DNA from: Ypsolopha sequella
Lineage: Eukaryota > Arthropoda > Insecta > Lepidoptera > Ypsolophidae
Assembly (NCBI GenBank): GCA_934047225.1
Contig: OW203986.1
Span: 14,387,221-14,451,220 of the forward strand
Reading direction: 5' to 3'
Length of the DNA: 64,000 nt
Shown piece after piece: positions 1 through 10,420 of this stretch. The first letter of the stretch is position 1; every line of letters starts with the position of its first letter. The notes below the pieces were generated by a model. It searched no databases. It was given only the letters and a program-made list of their open reading frames with translations, and had not been told where the DNA came from. Made by a program: the position numbers and the translations under genes.

Positions 1-452
1 TAAAACTGGTAAGCACTACGAGTAGCAAAGTACGATCTTATGGAGGAGTATTTGTTCATGGCGGCCGATTCGCCGCCGCGCGACCGCTTGAAGGTTAAGA
101 AAATCCTCGGAGTCAATTAGTATATGAAATTCAAATATTATTTTGCGATTTTCACAGAGAGTGTCATTGAACCTTGTAACTGATCACTTACATAGTCTCC
201 AGTATGCATTTGGCTGTATCAATCAAAGTCAACTTAAATACGCCCGTGTCTGAGGTTGACTAGACACCGAAGAGAATGACGTGGCGAAGAAGAGGCCCAT
301 ACCAACATATACTTGACAGTAGGTGTTACCCATACTCTACAGTGCAGTAGTATTGATGAAGTAAATAAAATTATTAAAGATTATGTTAATTGGTCGCTGT
401 TTGTGGTACTTGTGTTAGTATTTATTTCTTAACTTAATGTTAATATTTTTAG
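1..452. other. Upstream PGAP5 intron or intergenic; no exon recognised
   Basis: The stretch contains a small GC-rich patch (about 58-90, GCCGCCGCGCGACCGC) in AT-rich sequence. A GGTAAG donor-like string at about position 8 could close an exon whose body lies before the window, but the few bases seen do not match the expected MPPE1 residues. No coding segment is supported. Confidence 0.4.
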
Positions 453-571
453 ATGCCCTACACTGTGCGAAGAATAAAAATAGAAGTTGTAGTTCGATGC
501 AAGAAAAAATTATGGGAGATGAAGAAAATGTATTTAACATTTATTCATACAGTCGTCCAATCATTATGCAG
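453..571 (+). CDS. MPPE1/PGAP5 internal coding exon
   Basis: Acceptor TTTTTAG ends at 452 and a donor GTATAA starts at 572. After two bases completing a split codon, 39 codons read ALHC...RPIIMQ. The final PIIMQ joins in phase 0 to HFPLYR of the next exon, matching the invariant LLQHxPLYRxSD segment of the family. Two Cys in the loop (ALHC, RSC) fit the Cys-containing region that precedes this segment in animal MPPE1. Confidence 0.85.
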
Positions 572-3515
572 GTATAATCTTTTACTTCTCTAGCGCAGTC
601 AAGGTCAGCCGTCAAAAACCGTGCCGCTACCTGTACACTTCGGGCCATTTAAGATGGCGGGTATGAAAATAGCTGTCACTGTGCTATAGCCCCCCCCCCC
701 CCCCCCCCCCCGCGCACCCACCTTTCCTCGTCGACTGTTCGAGAATGCGCAAAACTGCGTCACGTCATCTGTAGGCACGTATCCAGGATTTTATTTTAGG
801 CGGGCTAGAAATTTCACATAAAATCCATTAAAATTAAAACTATTAACCTGCTAATTTTAATAGCTAAAATTAAAGTAGATAAAAGGCTGAGGGACTTGTA
901 TTTTACCCTTTCCCAAAATTTGCATTTTAACAACCATAAATTGTTTTTTTCATCTTCCATTTTTAAACAAAAGCTTGTGAGCATAATGGCTCTTGTTTAT
1001 TCCAGTAACTATTATTATTTGTATAAAAATAAAAACGGGCCAAGTGCGAGTCGGACTCGCGCACTTGGTTTCCGTACCACCACACAATACGGGTACATAA
1101 TTCCACTTGCCGTTACTTCCAAAATAATGAAATATTGGCAACTTTCAGTTTCTTGTCTTATGTGTGTGCTATATAAGATTTAGCTGTAAATGAAATTTCA
1201 AGTTTCTAAGTCAACTGGATTCCCTTGCGAGTGTCAAAAATTGTATGAAATTGATTAAGGTTAAACGTCAGTAGCTTAGCGCAAAGTGCAAAATTTAACT
1301 TTATTTTTATTGTTTATAACCTCACCAATACTGAATTATTGGCATCAACTGCCACATACCGAAACGTTTTTCAATTTTTAACTTCTAAACAATCAAGTTA
1401 TGCACTTTGCGGTAAGCGACTGACGTTTAACCTTAAGTAAAGTGCAATAACTTTTTTTCGCGTCGAGTTATATCCCTGATTTTTTTGCAGCACCATGGGG
1501 CGGCCGTAGACTTCTGTAGGAGGTATTAGTTTCAACTTGGTGTGGTCCTCCCAGACCGACAGACGGACAACAAAGTGATCCTATAAGGATTCCATTTTTT
1601 CATTTTGACGTACGGAACCCTAAAAACGGCATGACCATAGGGCATGATATGTCAAACAAGTTGACAGCAAGTATTTTTATTTATTGAAAGGCAAGGGTAT
1701 TGTAGCTCTTCAGCTATATGGGCATATATATATATCTTCAGTATATACTTACACTGTGTTTTTTCTTCAAAAGACATATTATCTCTAAAATTAATGAATG
1801 TAAAAATATATTGAAGCGTGTTTCGTAATAAGCATATAAATATATATCAATGAATTTTTTAATTATCTAACACGAAATGAATGTTTAAGTATTGACAATA
1901 CCATTTGATTTGTCGGGTTGGGCACTTCACAATCCCACTTCTGACACCAGTCGAGTCCGACATTGTGTGAAAAAGCCTACGTTCACAGACTCTTCACAGA
2001 ACAGAATATGTAACAATGAAAACTTGTGGATTGCCCTTTTATCTCATAATGCATACACTTTTATGGTTGACAAACTGTGTACTTACTATGAGCAAATGGG
2101 CTAGTTTTGTGTGCGGTGGCCTGCGACAACTGCCGCTGAACTAGTTTTTGTCCGCCAATAGTCATTCACGCTTAACCATAAAGTGTTTTTTAACAAATAA
2201 ACAAAAGCAGCGGGGCGGAAGGCGGGGCTAACTAAAATCGCCACATGCAAGCAACAAAGTTTTGCAACTAGATAAGCGAGCCGTTTGCTAATACTTAGTA
2301 CGGTGATCATTTCAAATATCAGTTACTTTTTCCCAAGTTTTATCTTATTTATGCAATCTTAGTGCTTTAGGGGAGACCCAGAGCCCGAAACTACTGAAGC
2401 CCGGCCCCCCTCGAACTTAACGTGCCTGGCCATCTACTTCATCACGCCCGCCATCTTTACTTAACCCAAACAAATCATCATCTTGGACAATACAAAAAAA
2501 TATATTTCTTTCAGCATTTTCCTTTATACCGGAAATCAGACAGCATTTGTACAGAACCGGATGCTCCACCTCCAAAAGAAAAGAAAATACCATTCCGATT
2601 AAAACTGGACTGTCTTTCGAAAGAATCAACGCAATTCCTTGCCGATTATTTAAAGCCAAGAGCTGCGTTTGGGGGGCACACACATCATGGCTGCCTCGTA
2701 CATCATGATATCCAAAATGAATCGGATAAGTTTCAATTTGAAGAGTATTCTGTGCCTTCGTTTTCGTGGAGGAATCGGCGCGACCCAAAGTACATGTTGG
2801 TAAGTAAAAGTAATACTCATGGAAAAAATACTGTAGGTATTTAGTAAAACCTCCTCAAGGTCCCCAGGGACTCTCAAGAATAAGATTAAAGCTCGCGCCG
2901 CCAAACAAATACCGCGAGGAAGTCTTTATTACAGTTAGAATATGAATCAAAATGCTTTAATAATCGGGAGTTATTTTGTGGCGCTTACTCAACGTATTCC
3001 AGAGGGCAGGTTCACAAACGTTGTGACCACGAAAGCACGTGAGTCTGCCAGGGATTTGTGTTGCGCTCTCCATCAAGTCTGACAAAAATATAAAATAAAC
3101 TTTAAAAAACTGTTGAAGTTTTTTAAAATATTTTTGTTAGCTTTCCGTTACTCCATTCGGAAACTCAATTAAAAGGCTATGCGAATTTTATTTTTGTCAC
3201 TGTCCAATTTTTGTTTTATTTTTTAAATATGCATTAAGTGTAATAAATAAATAAATTATTATAATAATATTATAACGTTCTGCAGTCTCATTCGGTATTT
3301 GCTTTTATAGTATAGATAACTAGATAAACGAATTTTTATGCGGTTTATCGATTAACTATGGATTTGAAAACAATTTTTTTTTCTTTCAGGTTACATTTGC
3401 ACGAGACATTTACGCTGTGAACAAATGCGCGTTACCTCAAGAAACCACTATTTTGATATGCGCCATAATTTTAATAATTGCTGCCATTTATATAGTGAAA
3501 CAGGTGAAGCGTTAA
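453..3515 (+). CDS. MPPE1/PGAP5 metallophosphoesterase, 3' end (three coding exons; 5' exons outside window)
   Basis: PGAP5 (metallophosphoesterase 1) is a Mn-dependent phosphodiesterase of the early secretory pathway. In mammals it removes an ethanolamine-phosphate side branch from the GPI-anchor glycan so that anchored proteins can leave the ER. Three exons are joined here: 453-571, 2515-2799 and 3390-3515, with introns 572-2514 and 2800-3389, all GT-AG. The 175 visible residues contain the family landmarks in order: a PIIMQ/HFPLYRKSD block across the first junction, the metal-binding GGHTHHGC motif, the VPSFSWRNRRDPKYML block, and a C-terminal hydrophobic anchor of about 18 residues ending in a basic tail. 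Exon 453 begins with two bases completing a split codon, so at least one more exon lies upstream; I could not find it in bases 1-452. The reading frame is intact across all joints. The family assignment is secure; the catalytic N-terminal half cannot be inspected. Confidence 0.9.
690..711. repeat. Poly-C homopolymer run (22 C)
   Basis: An uninterrupted run of about 22 C followed by CGCGCACCC lies in the PGAP5 intron 572-2514. Runs of this length are unstable, and the exact length may be an assembly estimate. Confidence 0.8.
1034..1626 (+). repeat. Lepidopteran dispersed repeat (GGCCAAGTGCGAGT family), interrupted by a TTAA MITE
   Basis: It starts GGGCCAAGTGCGAGTCGGAC and ends with GACAGACGGACAACAAAG ... 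GTACGGAACCCTAAAAA, the hallmark ends of a repeat seen throughout lepidopteran genomes (probably non-LTR or SINE-like; I cannot fix the class). An inverted copy is at 6310-6790. Fragments occur at 16480-16545, 18296-18385, 44480-45434 and 48696-48846. This copy carries the insertion 1259-1432. Confidence 0.7.
1259..1432. mobile_element. TTAA-flanked MITE nested in the dispersed repeat
   Basis: TTAA at 1255-1258 and 1433-1436 bracket a 174 bp segment with inverted ends GGTTAAACGTCAGT / ACTGACGTTTAACC. The inner arms also pair (GCGCAAAGTGCA with TGCACTTTGCGG). The sister repeat near 6490 reads straight through the site, giving an empty-site comparison. A TTAA duplication points to piggyBac-type mobilisation. 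A solo end of the same family is at 15958-16000. Confidence 0.65.
2515..2799 (+). CDS. MPPE1/PGAP5 coding exon with GHTH metal-binding motif
   Basis: The acceptor TTTCTTTCAG ends at 2514 and the donor GTAAGT starts at 2800; the 285 bp exon is exactly 95 codons. It carries HFPLYRKSD, the calcineurin-like phosphoesterase motif GGHTHHGC (the His residues are metal ligands in this superfamily) and EYSVPSFSWRNRRDPKYML, the best conserved stretch of MPPE1. The open frame upstream of 2515 is intron read-through and is not coding. Confidence 0.92.
3390..3515 (+). CDS. MPPE1/PGAP5 last coding exon (C-terminal membrane anchor)
   Basis: A polypyrimidine tract and CAG end at 3389. The exon continues in phase 0 as VTFARDIYAVNKCALPQE, then a hydrophobic segment (TTILICAIILIIAAIYIV) and a basic tail KQVKR before TAA at 3513-3515. 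A C-terminal transmembrane anchor with a short basic cytoplasmic tail is the expected topology for this ER/Golgi enzyme. The ORF is too short to stand out alone and was found by following the frame. Confidence 0.88.
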   Translation, partial: VTFARDIYAVNKCALPQETTILICAIILIIAAIYIVKQVKR

Positions 3516-3575
3516 CTGGTATTTAGTAGAGTAGTATTGTGATTTAGATTAGAACCAATGGCATTGATTAGAACC

Positions 3576-3581
3576 AATAAA
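3576..3581 (+). terminator. Polyadenylation signal AATAAA for MPPE1/PGAP5
   Basis: AATAAA lies 61 bp after the PGAP5 stop codon, a usual distance for a short insect 3' UTR. No competing AATAAA occurs between the stop and this site. Confidence 0.55.
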
Positions 3582-3669
3582 AGACAGAGGACGGATGAAT
3601 GAAGTCGAGTTATGAAATAAGTTTGGTGCGCAATAATGGATATACTGCATTTAACAAGACGATGCAAAA

Positions 3670-3916
3670 GGGCCGTCCATATATTACGTCATTTGAAATT
3701 AGGGGGGTCTGGTCAGCGGATGACGGTAATATCATGAGCAAAGATGGCAATAATGAGGGGTCTTAGCAAAAGAATAAAACTATTGTTTAAACAACAATAT
3801 TGATTTTGTAATACACATGACGAAGATTTCATCATTTATGTAGAGGGTGGGGTCGTTGGATAATGACGATAGGATGATTTTAGGGGGGGATTGGACGAAA
3901 TATATATAGACAGCCC
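3670..3916. mobile_element. Short MITE with GGGCCGTCCATA / TATAGACAGCCC ends
   Basis: The left end GGGCCGTCCATATATTACGT and right end ATATATAGACAGCCCC are imperfect inverted repeats around a 247 bp G-rich, non-coding core. The GGGCCGTCCATA.ATTACGTCA start is a familiar end of arthropod MITEs. The target duplication is unclear (CAAAA versus CAAAG). It lies just after the PGAP5 poly(A) signal. Confidence 0.5.
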
Positions 3917-4206
3917 CAAAGCGGTCCATTCACCCTTAAGTATATTATGATACTTAATTTTACAAAAAGATACTTCCGACATGCATGACTTCTGTTATGA
4001 AATGCAACATATGATTGCCATGGTACGAGGGTCAGGTTACGAGGAGTCAGAGGCCGGCGAATGGCTTCTTTTCGAGAGTCAAGACGGTGGCATTTTCGTT
4101 GACGCAGAGGCATTAGTGTCAGTCGGGGGAATGACCCGCTTTGCATCGTCTCGCTAAACGTAGTATAGAAGGTAGAGCCCGATCCCAAAGTCTTGGATAT
4201 ATGAAT

Positions 4207-4320
4207 TTGCGGAAGCTGGAAACTGGCTGAACAGTTGATTTTTTTTTCGCGATTCGAAGGGTGGATCAATAGTTAAAGTTGGTCGTATGGAACTATCACC
4301 AGTTTCCGGCTTCCGCAACT
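4207..4320. mobile_element. Foldback MITE, TTGCGGAAGC family, copy 1
   Basis: The ends TTGCGGAAGCTGGAAACTGG and CCAGTTTCCGGCTTCCGCAA are inverted repeats around a short core containing GCGATTCGAAGGGTGG. Two further copies with the same core signature (GATTCGAGGGTTGGCT) are at 59250-59492 and 60810-61070. No coding capacity. Confidence 0.65.
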
Positions 4321-4394
4321 TAAATTGGGGTCACATATATGGGCGTAGCCACGGTGAGGCAGGGTGAGGCGCTTGCCCCACCCTGGCTCTGACC

Positions 4395-4545
4395 TGTGAG
4401 GTACCTAACCAAACCTAACCAAAACCTAACCTAACCTAACAAAACCTAACCTAACAAAACCTAATAGGTTTTGTTAAACCTAACAAAACCTAACCAAACC
4501 TAACCCAACCCTAACCTAACCAAACCTAGCTCGTACCTAACCAAA
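4395..4545. repeat. Degenerate (CCTAA)n / AAACCTAACC tract, telomere-like
   Basis: About 150 bp of imperfect repeats such as CCTAACCTAACCTAAC and AAACCTAACC, with an internal flip AAAACCTAATAGGTTTTG. CCTAA/TTAGG is the canonical insect telomere unit, so this could be a decayed interstitial telomeric tract; a simple-repeat origin is equally possible. Confidence 0.6.
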
Positions 4546-5043
4546 CCTAAAAAACTAAATTATCTAGGTACTAACTAACAATACAAGAAATTTCACACTC
4601 GACCGTCGTCAGTCGACACAAAAAAAATGCGATCAAAACAAAAATCAATAACAAAACAAAAATTAACAACCTATAACACCTTTGTGTAATTGTTTACTTA
4701 CTGTACCTGAACATATTATCTATAGATAGATATAAACGTCTAAATTGACTGAATAACAAATTGGCATACGCCCAGAACCCAAACGGCTGAAGTTAGAGAC
4801 ACATTTTTGGATGGTAGATCTCGTGGTGTAGGTAGATGTGCCCCACCCTGAGCCCATGGCTGGCTACGCCCATGGTCACATACTGATCAGACAAAATAGA
4901 TGCATGGGCATAAACGCGTCGGCTAATCGAATTGGGAGAAGCCAAAGAAATGTCTGGATCGTAATACCCAGATATGTTTCTGTAGTCTCTGCCTGCTCCT
5001 ATGGTATGCATGCACTAAGACTGAATGTTACGCACTGTGTTCC

Positions 5044-5280
5044 AGCGGGCCTATTATGTATCTCTAGTTGCCACTGGACTAGGTGCGTATCATAAAAAAC
5101 ATAGATATACTATCGAATTCCGATTATCTAAGGATATGTTCGCACTTGAAGTGAGGACACAGTTCGTAAATAGTTCAATACCCACTAAAGGCAATTTTGA
5201 AAATTCAGTTTTTATCTATGTTTTTGATGATAGGCACCCTGTCCAGTTGGCAACTAAAGATACAGAATAGAGGGGCTGCT
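5044..5280. mobile_element. Foldback MITE, CTATTATGTATCTCTAGTTG family, copy 1
   Basis: The left arm CTATTATGTATCTCTAGTTG...GGTGCGTATCAT pairs with the right arm ATGATAGGCACCCTGTCCAG...GATACAGAATAG over about 55 bp. The core has CCGATTATCTAAGGATATG. The copy at 46261-46498 matches along its full length with few differences. The ORF running through it is not a gene: the same sequence recurs as a palindromic transposon. Confidence 0.75.
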
Positions 5281-6309
5281 CAAAAGATAATATAAGACAT
5301 ATATTACGCTAGTATGCAGTAATAAATAATAAAAAAAACTGTGTTTACTATCAATATTTCGTCTGACGCAAATTCGCTTTGATTAATGTATGTTAAGGTG
5401 TGTTAATTCGAAAATCATTTCGAGATTTTGGTTTAATAAGCCGTATTTAAAGGCTTATGTCCAGCAGTAGACGAACTAGGCTGATAGATGGATGGATGGA
5501 TAGATGATTTAAAAACTTGTGGTCTATACCTCATGATGATGAATATTTTTACGAATAAGCTGCAAGTTCTATTTGCCTTCGTGTGACGATACTTGAAAAA
5601 AGGCTGTTTAGAAATGTGTCCTTTGCTATCAAGATAAATTTATAATAATTTGCTTCCAACTGATTTGACAGATGGATGACAGATCAGTAGACAGACAGAG
5701 ACAGGCCACTTTTGTATACTATCTAAAATTCTCAAGTGACGTCAAGTCCGACAAATCTTAAAAAAAAACATAAAAAAGTATTGGTTAATTTATATTTATA
5801 CCAAAATTAAAAAAACTATGTCCAAAAATGGCGTATATACTCAAAAAAAGAATTTTTAAAAATTCTTAGAAAGTAAGCTATGGGAATTGGTTCTTAGTTC
5901 ATTCCAAACCTGAACTTGAATATCAGGTGTGTAAGCGGTTAAAACTAATTCTAGGCAGACTGGCATCACCAAGCCACCACCACACACTGGAACGTCGGCG
6001 TCATCGCCATACAAGAGGTTTGACATTCAACGATAGCTATTCAAAAGTACCTAAAATTATATGCCTATCTTCTTTGAGAAGATACTTTGGACTTTCAAGT
6101 TATGATTTTTATTAGCTTAAAAATTAGATCATTGTGTGACAAAAACTGCACCAAAGCTGAATTTTTTAAGACACCGTAATATAACGTTTTACTTGAAATA
6201 GCGTTTTCTGGAAGTTTTCTTAGTTGTCAGTACATCAAGATATACTTGCGTTTACGTAACATTATTAACGCACTATTCTACTATTGAAAGCAGATTTTAA
6301 ATAATAAAG
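5281..6309. other. Intergenic AT-rich DNA with one LINE tail fragment
   Basis: I saw no gene. At 5455-5505 the string TTATGTCCAGCAGTAGACGA followed by (GATG)n matches the tail of the element inserted at 15623-15941 (CGTCCACTGCTGGACATAAG), in the opposite orientation. The rest is unremarkable AT-rich sequence. Confidence 0.5.
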
Positions 6310-6790
6310 TTTTTTACTTATACTGATCACTTTATTGTCCGTCTATCTGTCAAGACCCTTTTGCTCGGCCCCCGTATGAGATATCAAGTTGAAACTGATA
6401 CCTCCTAAAAATTCTACGCCCCATGGCGCTGTAAAAAAATCAGGCTTCTACCTCGACGCGAAAAATAGTTATTGCACTTTACATTATCAATTTCATACAC
6501 ATTTTTGACACTTGCAAGGGTATCAAAACCTATGGGCACTTCCAGTTGACTTACAAACTTGAAATTTCGTTTACGGGTATACCACACACTTAGGAAAAAA
6601 TCTGAAAATAATATTTAATTTAAAAATCAATTTAGATACATAGAGTTTAATAGACCGTAAGTTTCAAGTTAAGTGGGTCCTTCATAACTGAGTGGAATTA
6701 TTTACAATGTTTTTAGGATTCTGTACCCGTATTGTGTGGTGGTACGGAACCCTTAGTGCGCGAGCCCGACTCGCACTTGGGCGTATTTTT
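6310..6790 (-). repeat. Lepidopteran dispersed repeat, inverted copy
   Basis: Read on the minus strand it starts CCAAGTGCGAGTCGGGCTCG, passes through CACTTGCAAGGG-type sequence and ends with the ATACGGGGGCCGAGC and CTGTCTATC motifs. It lacks the nested TTAA MITE of the 1034-1626 copy and supplies the empty site near 6490-6500. Confidence 0.65.
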
Positions 6791-6837
6791 TTTTAATTGT
6801 TCTTTTCTTTCAAACTTCTAGCTAGTTAATTTTATGT

Positions 6838-6992
6838 GTTTTGCCCTCGGCTTCGCCCGTGCTGTTTTAGTTTGCATTTTCCCGGGATAAAAAGTAGCCT
6901 ATGTCACTCGAAGGCCCATAAACTATCCCTATGCAAAAAATCACATCGATCCGTTGCTCCGTTTTTGCGTGAAAGAAGGACAAACCAACAAA
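6838..6992 (+). repeat. RTE-type repeat fragment (GGCTTCGCCCG...GAAAGAAGGACAAAC)
   Basis: The strings CGGCTTCGCCCGTGCTGTTT, CCCGGGATAAAAAGTAGCCT, ATGTCACTCGAAGG and TGAAAGAAGGACAAACCAAC form the usual order of an arthropod non-LTR (RTE-like) 3' derived repeat. It is non-coding here. Confidence 0.55.
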
Positions 6993-7332
6993 CAGAATTT
7001 CGCATTTATGATAGGGGTAGGGGCAAGTTCAAAGTCTGTATTTACCATCAAATCTTCAAAGATACGCCTGGGCCGCGCCTTGCACGCATTTAATAGCAAT
7101 GGTCAATTATATGATACACAGCTGTAAATACAATCAGGCGCTAGCTTAAATATAAATATAACTTATATACAATGTACAACCATCTATTACACTGCAAATT
7201 TTGTATGGTTCTCTGATGTGATGATACGAACCCGACCTCAAATAACATAAGCAGGTAGGAATGTCAAACCTCTTGTACGTGTTGTATGACGACGTTCCAC
7301 GGTGCAAATAAATCTAGATTTATCACGTAATA

Positions 7333-8382
7333 GTCCAGAAGCCCACCGTTAAAATACCTATCTCATAAGATACCTCGTTGAACTTATTACAGGTCGTTAA
7401 ACGACACTTAAACTTAAACTTAACATTTAAACACGTCTGCCATAGATTATCCTTCCGGGTCAAAAAAATAACAAAAACAATAAAAAGGTTATTGGCAATA
7501 TATTACGCCCTACAAAAGTCCTATACAATCCCATGAAAAAGTCCAATGGTAATCGACTTGACCCCGCGCACCCCTGAAATAACAAAAAACCCACCCGGAA
7601 TAGAAAAAAAAGTTAACCAAAATTGTTCTTGTGGAATGTTACTCCATATCACAGTCATTTCTGAACCGATTTGAAAAAGTTAGGTCCCATTTTGGAATTG
7701 GTCATGAAGGTATTCAGAGATAGGCAGCGGAACTCCTCAGAAAATGACAGCATACCTCTTGAGAATCTTGATATTGAGGCAATCGCTTTGTACCAGGATG
7801 CTGAATGCTTTATACTTTATATATTACTTTTACTTACAAATCGAGATTCCTCAACCTGACCTTCAATCCTTGCCTCATCACCATATAACTCCTCAACGGA
7901 TGAGAGCACATAACTCGAGACTGCGGAATTCACTGTGTTAGAGTACTGATTACAGGCTGATTACTTGAAAATTATCAGAATACTCACCTGACCTTCGATC
8001 CTGACCTCATCACCATAGAACTCCTCAACGGATGAGAGCACATAACTTAATATTGCGAATTATTGTACAGGAAAATCTATGTATTTTTTCTACGATTTTT
8101 TTTCGCTTCGCAACGTAAAAATCAATTTGAGGGCTCGCGACTTCTAGAGAACATGATATGTTTTAGGAAGAAAGTCGGCAAAAGTGTTGTATCGGTACCA
8201 TCAGTCATTAAATAATTATTTAAAACTTTTTATTAGCGAATGACTGCTCTTACATTTGAAGTCCGCTACTATTTTTTTGTTAAAATTTTATTTTTCACGT
8301 AACTAAGTGTCGGCTAACGACCTGTAATAAGCTCAACGAGGTATCATATGAGATTAGGTATTTCAACGGTGGGCTTCTGGAC
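7333..8382. mobile_element. Non-autonomous transposon with about 80 bp inverted ends and TA duplication
   Basis: The left arm 7333-7410 (GTCCAGAAGCCCACCGTT...ATACCTCGTTGA...TTACAGGTCGTT) is repeated inverted at 8295-8382. Both sides are bordered by TA (7331-7332, 8383-8384), which fits Tc1/mariner-type insertion. Inside are two direct copies of a 70 bp block (from 7860 and from 7988: CCTCATCACCATA...CTCCTCAACGGATGAGAGCA) spaced 128 bp apart. No transposase remains. Confidence 0.6.
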
Positions 8383-8909
8383 TATATGCTACTTGACATA
8401 GATGCAAGCCTAAACTTTTCCATTCCGTTTTGCACATCAACTGCTTCGATGACGTATTGAATGTTTCAAGTTGAAAACAAGATTTTAGCTGTCTTAACTA
8501 ATGTAAGTAATCTTTTTTCCAGAGTCGATCGATAATTAAGCTTTTTCGCAATAAGAAAGCGACTTGCATTAATGCTGTCTAATTTGATTATGTGTATCGG
8601 TCGCAAATTAAGTTTTCTTCTAAGCGGAACCAAAATCGGGCAACACGCTAAATACAAAACGCAACACAACCTAACTAAACTAAAAACGGGATTTCTAAGG
8701 AGCTTGTCTTTATTGTTTGTTCTGTTATAGTTCAGGAAATATAATTTGCACTATTTCGGTTTAACTTTGGATAACGGCACGGCACGGGCCGGTAAGTCAC
8801 GACTCACGGTCAGGCGATCATCCATAAACTGTGAACAGCTAAATCAGAAGTAACTAAGAGAATTGTAAGAAGAGTGACTTATATACCCGACATTTTTTAC
8901 AACTACCTA

Positions 8910-9064
8910 CAGTACTCCCAAAGTAATAATGCGCATACAAATTTTCGCCACTGTTCGGCAAAGTTCGTATTTCCTTACACTATCTATACAAGCGATAAGG
9001 TCACGTGGTACGTCCGGTCGCTCGGCTATAGATTTGTATGCGCATTATGACTTTGGGAGCACTG
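8910..9064. mobile_element. 155 bp TA-flanked MITE
   Basis: The ends CAGTACTCCCAAAGTAATAA and TTATGACTTTGGGAGCACTG are inverted repeats of more than 30 bp (continuing TGCGCATACAAA). TA at 8908-8909 and 9065-9066 is the probable target duplication. Confidence 0.7.
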
Positions 9065-9349
9065 TACACAGGGTTATGTACGAAACAGTAAAAGAATATT
9101 AAAAATGTTAAGAACATTCACTAATGGGTTCAGATTTCAAGTGTAATGAATACCAACACTCATTGGAATGTATGTATCAAGACTTTTTACTGCATTACAT
9201 TTTTTGTGATAACAGGTGTTATGATCCTATTATTAAACAATAGATACCCATTCATCGGTGCAAAATATATTTCTTGATCTATACTATGTGTTACCTAGTA
9301 TTATATTATCTGTGGTGTTACTATAAATTTGTTTGCAATGGTTGGCTAA

Positions 9350-9602
9350 CCTGCAGCCTTTCCTGTCTACCATAGATGTTATACTTTTTTTTCCACTGTT
9401 TAACGGCTCTGGATACAATCCTTTTGAGCCAATCATAATTGAAAGTTCACAAGATTATATTTGTTTTCATTTCCTATTGAAAAACGTAGTATGATACATG
9501 GGCGTAAAAGCAATAAATTACTCGGTTACGTTTAAAACACTCGCTACGCTCGTGTTTTAAATCGTCCTCGTAATTTATTCCTTTTCGCCCTAGTAGCATA
9601 AA
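9350..9602 (+). repeat. Dispersed repeat, inverted relative of 21835-22135
   Basis: Sequence from GGTTGGCTAACCTGCAGCCT through AAACACTCGCTACGCTCGTG to ATTCCTTTTCGCCCTAGTAG is about 95 percent identical by eye to the reverse complement of 21840-22130. It contains a short palindrome AAACACTCGCTACG...CGTGTTTT. The class is unknown. Confidence 0.65.
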
Positions 9603-10310
9603 CTACTATAATTTATTTTTAAAAAAGGTGAATAGTACAAGCATAGACTAAGTATGTGCTTAGTCTATGGTATAAGTGATGATAATATACACCATTACCA
9701 GTAAATATTAATGAGTTGCTTCGAGAAAAGGATGGTACGGCCGTTCCGAGTTTTTTTGCGAGACTCGGCGGGGGCACTGCCGTGCCCCCAAATAAGTTGG
9801 TTACAGGAAAATAAATAAAACATTTTAATAAATTACTGCTGGTTTATATTTGACAATAAATATTTTGACAAGATCAAGCACTTTGTACACTATACAAACC
9901 TTAATTTTACTACTAAAATGACATCTTTGTTTGAAACTTAGGTTTCACCTTAAGATAAATACTTAATTATCACAAAACCTAAAGTAACTTAGTAAGTATT
10001 CAGCTGCTCAATAATTTAGTACAGTATAAATAGTAATAAAAGGCTAAGAGGTAGATTATGATGCTTAGAGATTCAAACGAGTAAATGATTAAAGAGCATG
10101 TCAAACGAATGATGACCTAGTAGGTGTAACGAATAATCAACCGTAATATCATGTAAACAAGGTTTTCACTTGAAAGGACATTTAACAGAGTTACACTACT
10201 CGCCATTATTGAATTTAACAAACTCTTTTTCTTATTTCAACGAATACTGATAGCGGTATTTTTAAAACAAAAACACTATTAATTAATTTGCGACAAATAT
10301 AGAGTAGGTA

Positions 10311-10420
10311 CAGTGGAGACCGCATCAAGTAAGACACATTGGACTTTGTACCTATCTTATATTCTTCTCTGTAGGGGCTAATGTCGTACTGCAAGTGTAT
10401 AGCTTGATGTGGTCTCCACT
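10311..10420. mobile_element. 110 bp MITE, CAGTGGAGAC ends
   Basis: CAGTGGAGACCGCATCAAG at the left pairs with CTTGATGTGGTCTCCACT at the right. TA precedes the left end and ATA follows the right end. Non-coding. Confidence 0.6.

Noticed and set aside
1..12. Possible PGAP5 exon end at a GGTAAG donor
   Set aside because: Too few bases; the codons that would precede it do not match the conserved segment expected before exon 453.
5025..5270. 81-codon ORF recurring near 46285-46488
   Set aside because: Recurrence comes from a palindromic MITE, and substitutions between the copies do not favour synonymous positions by eye.
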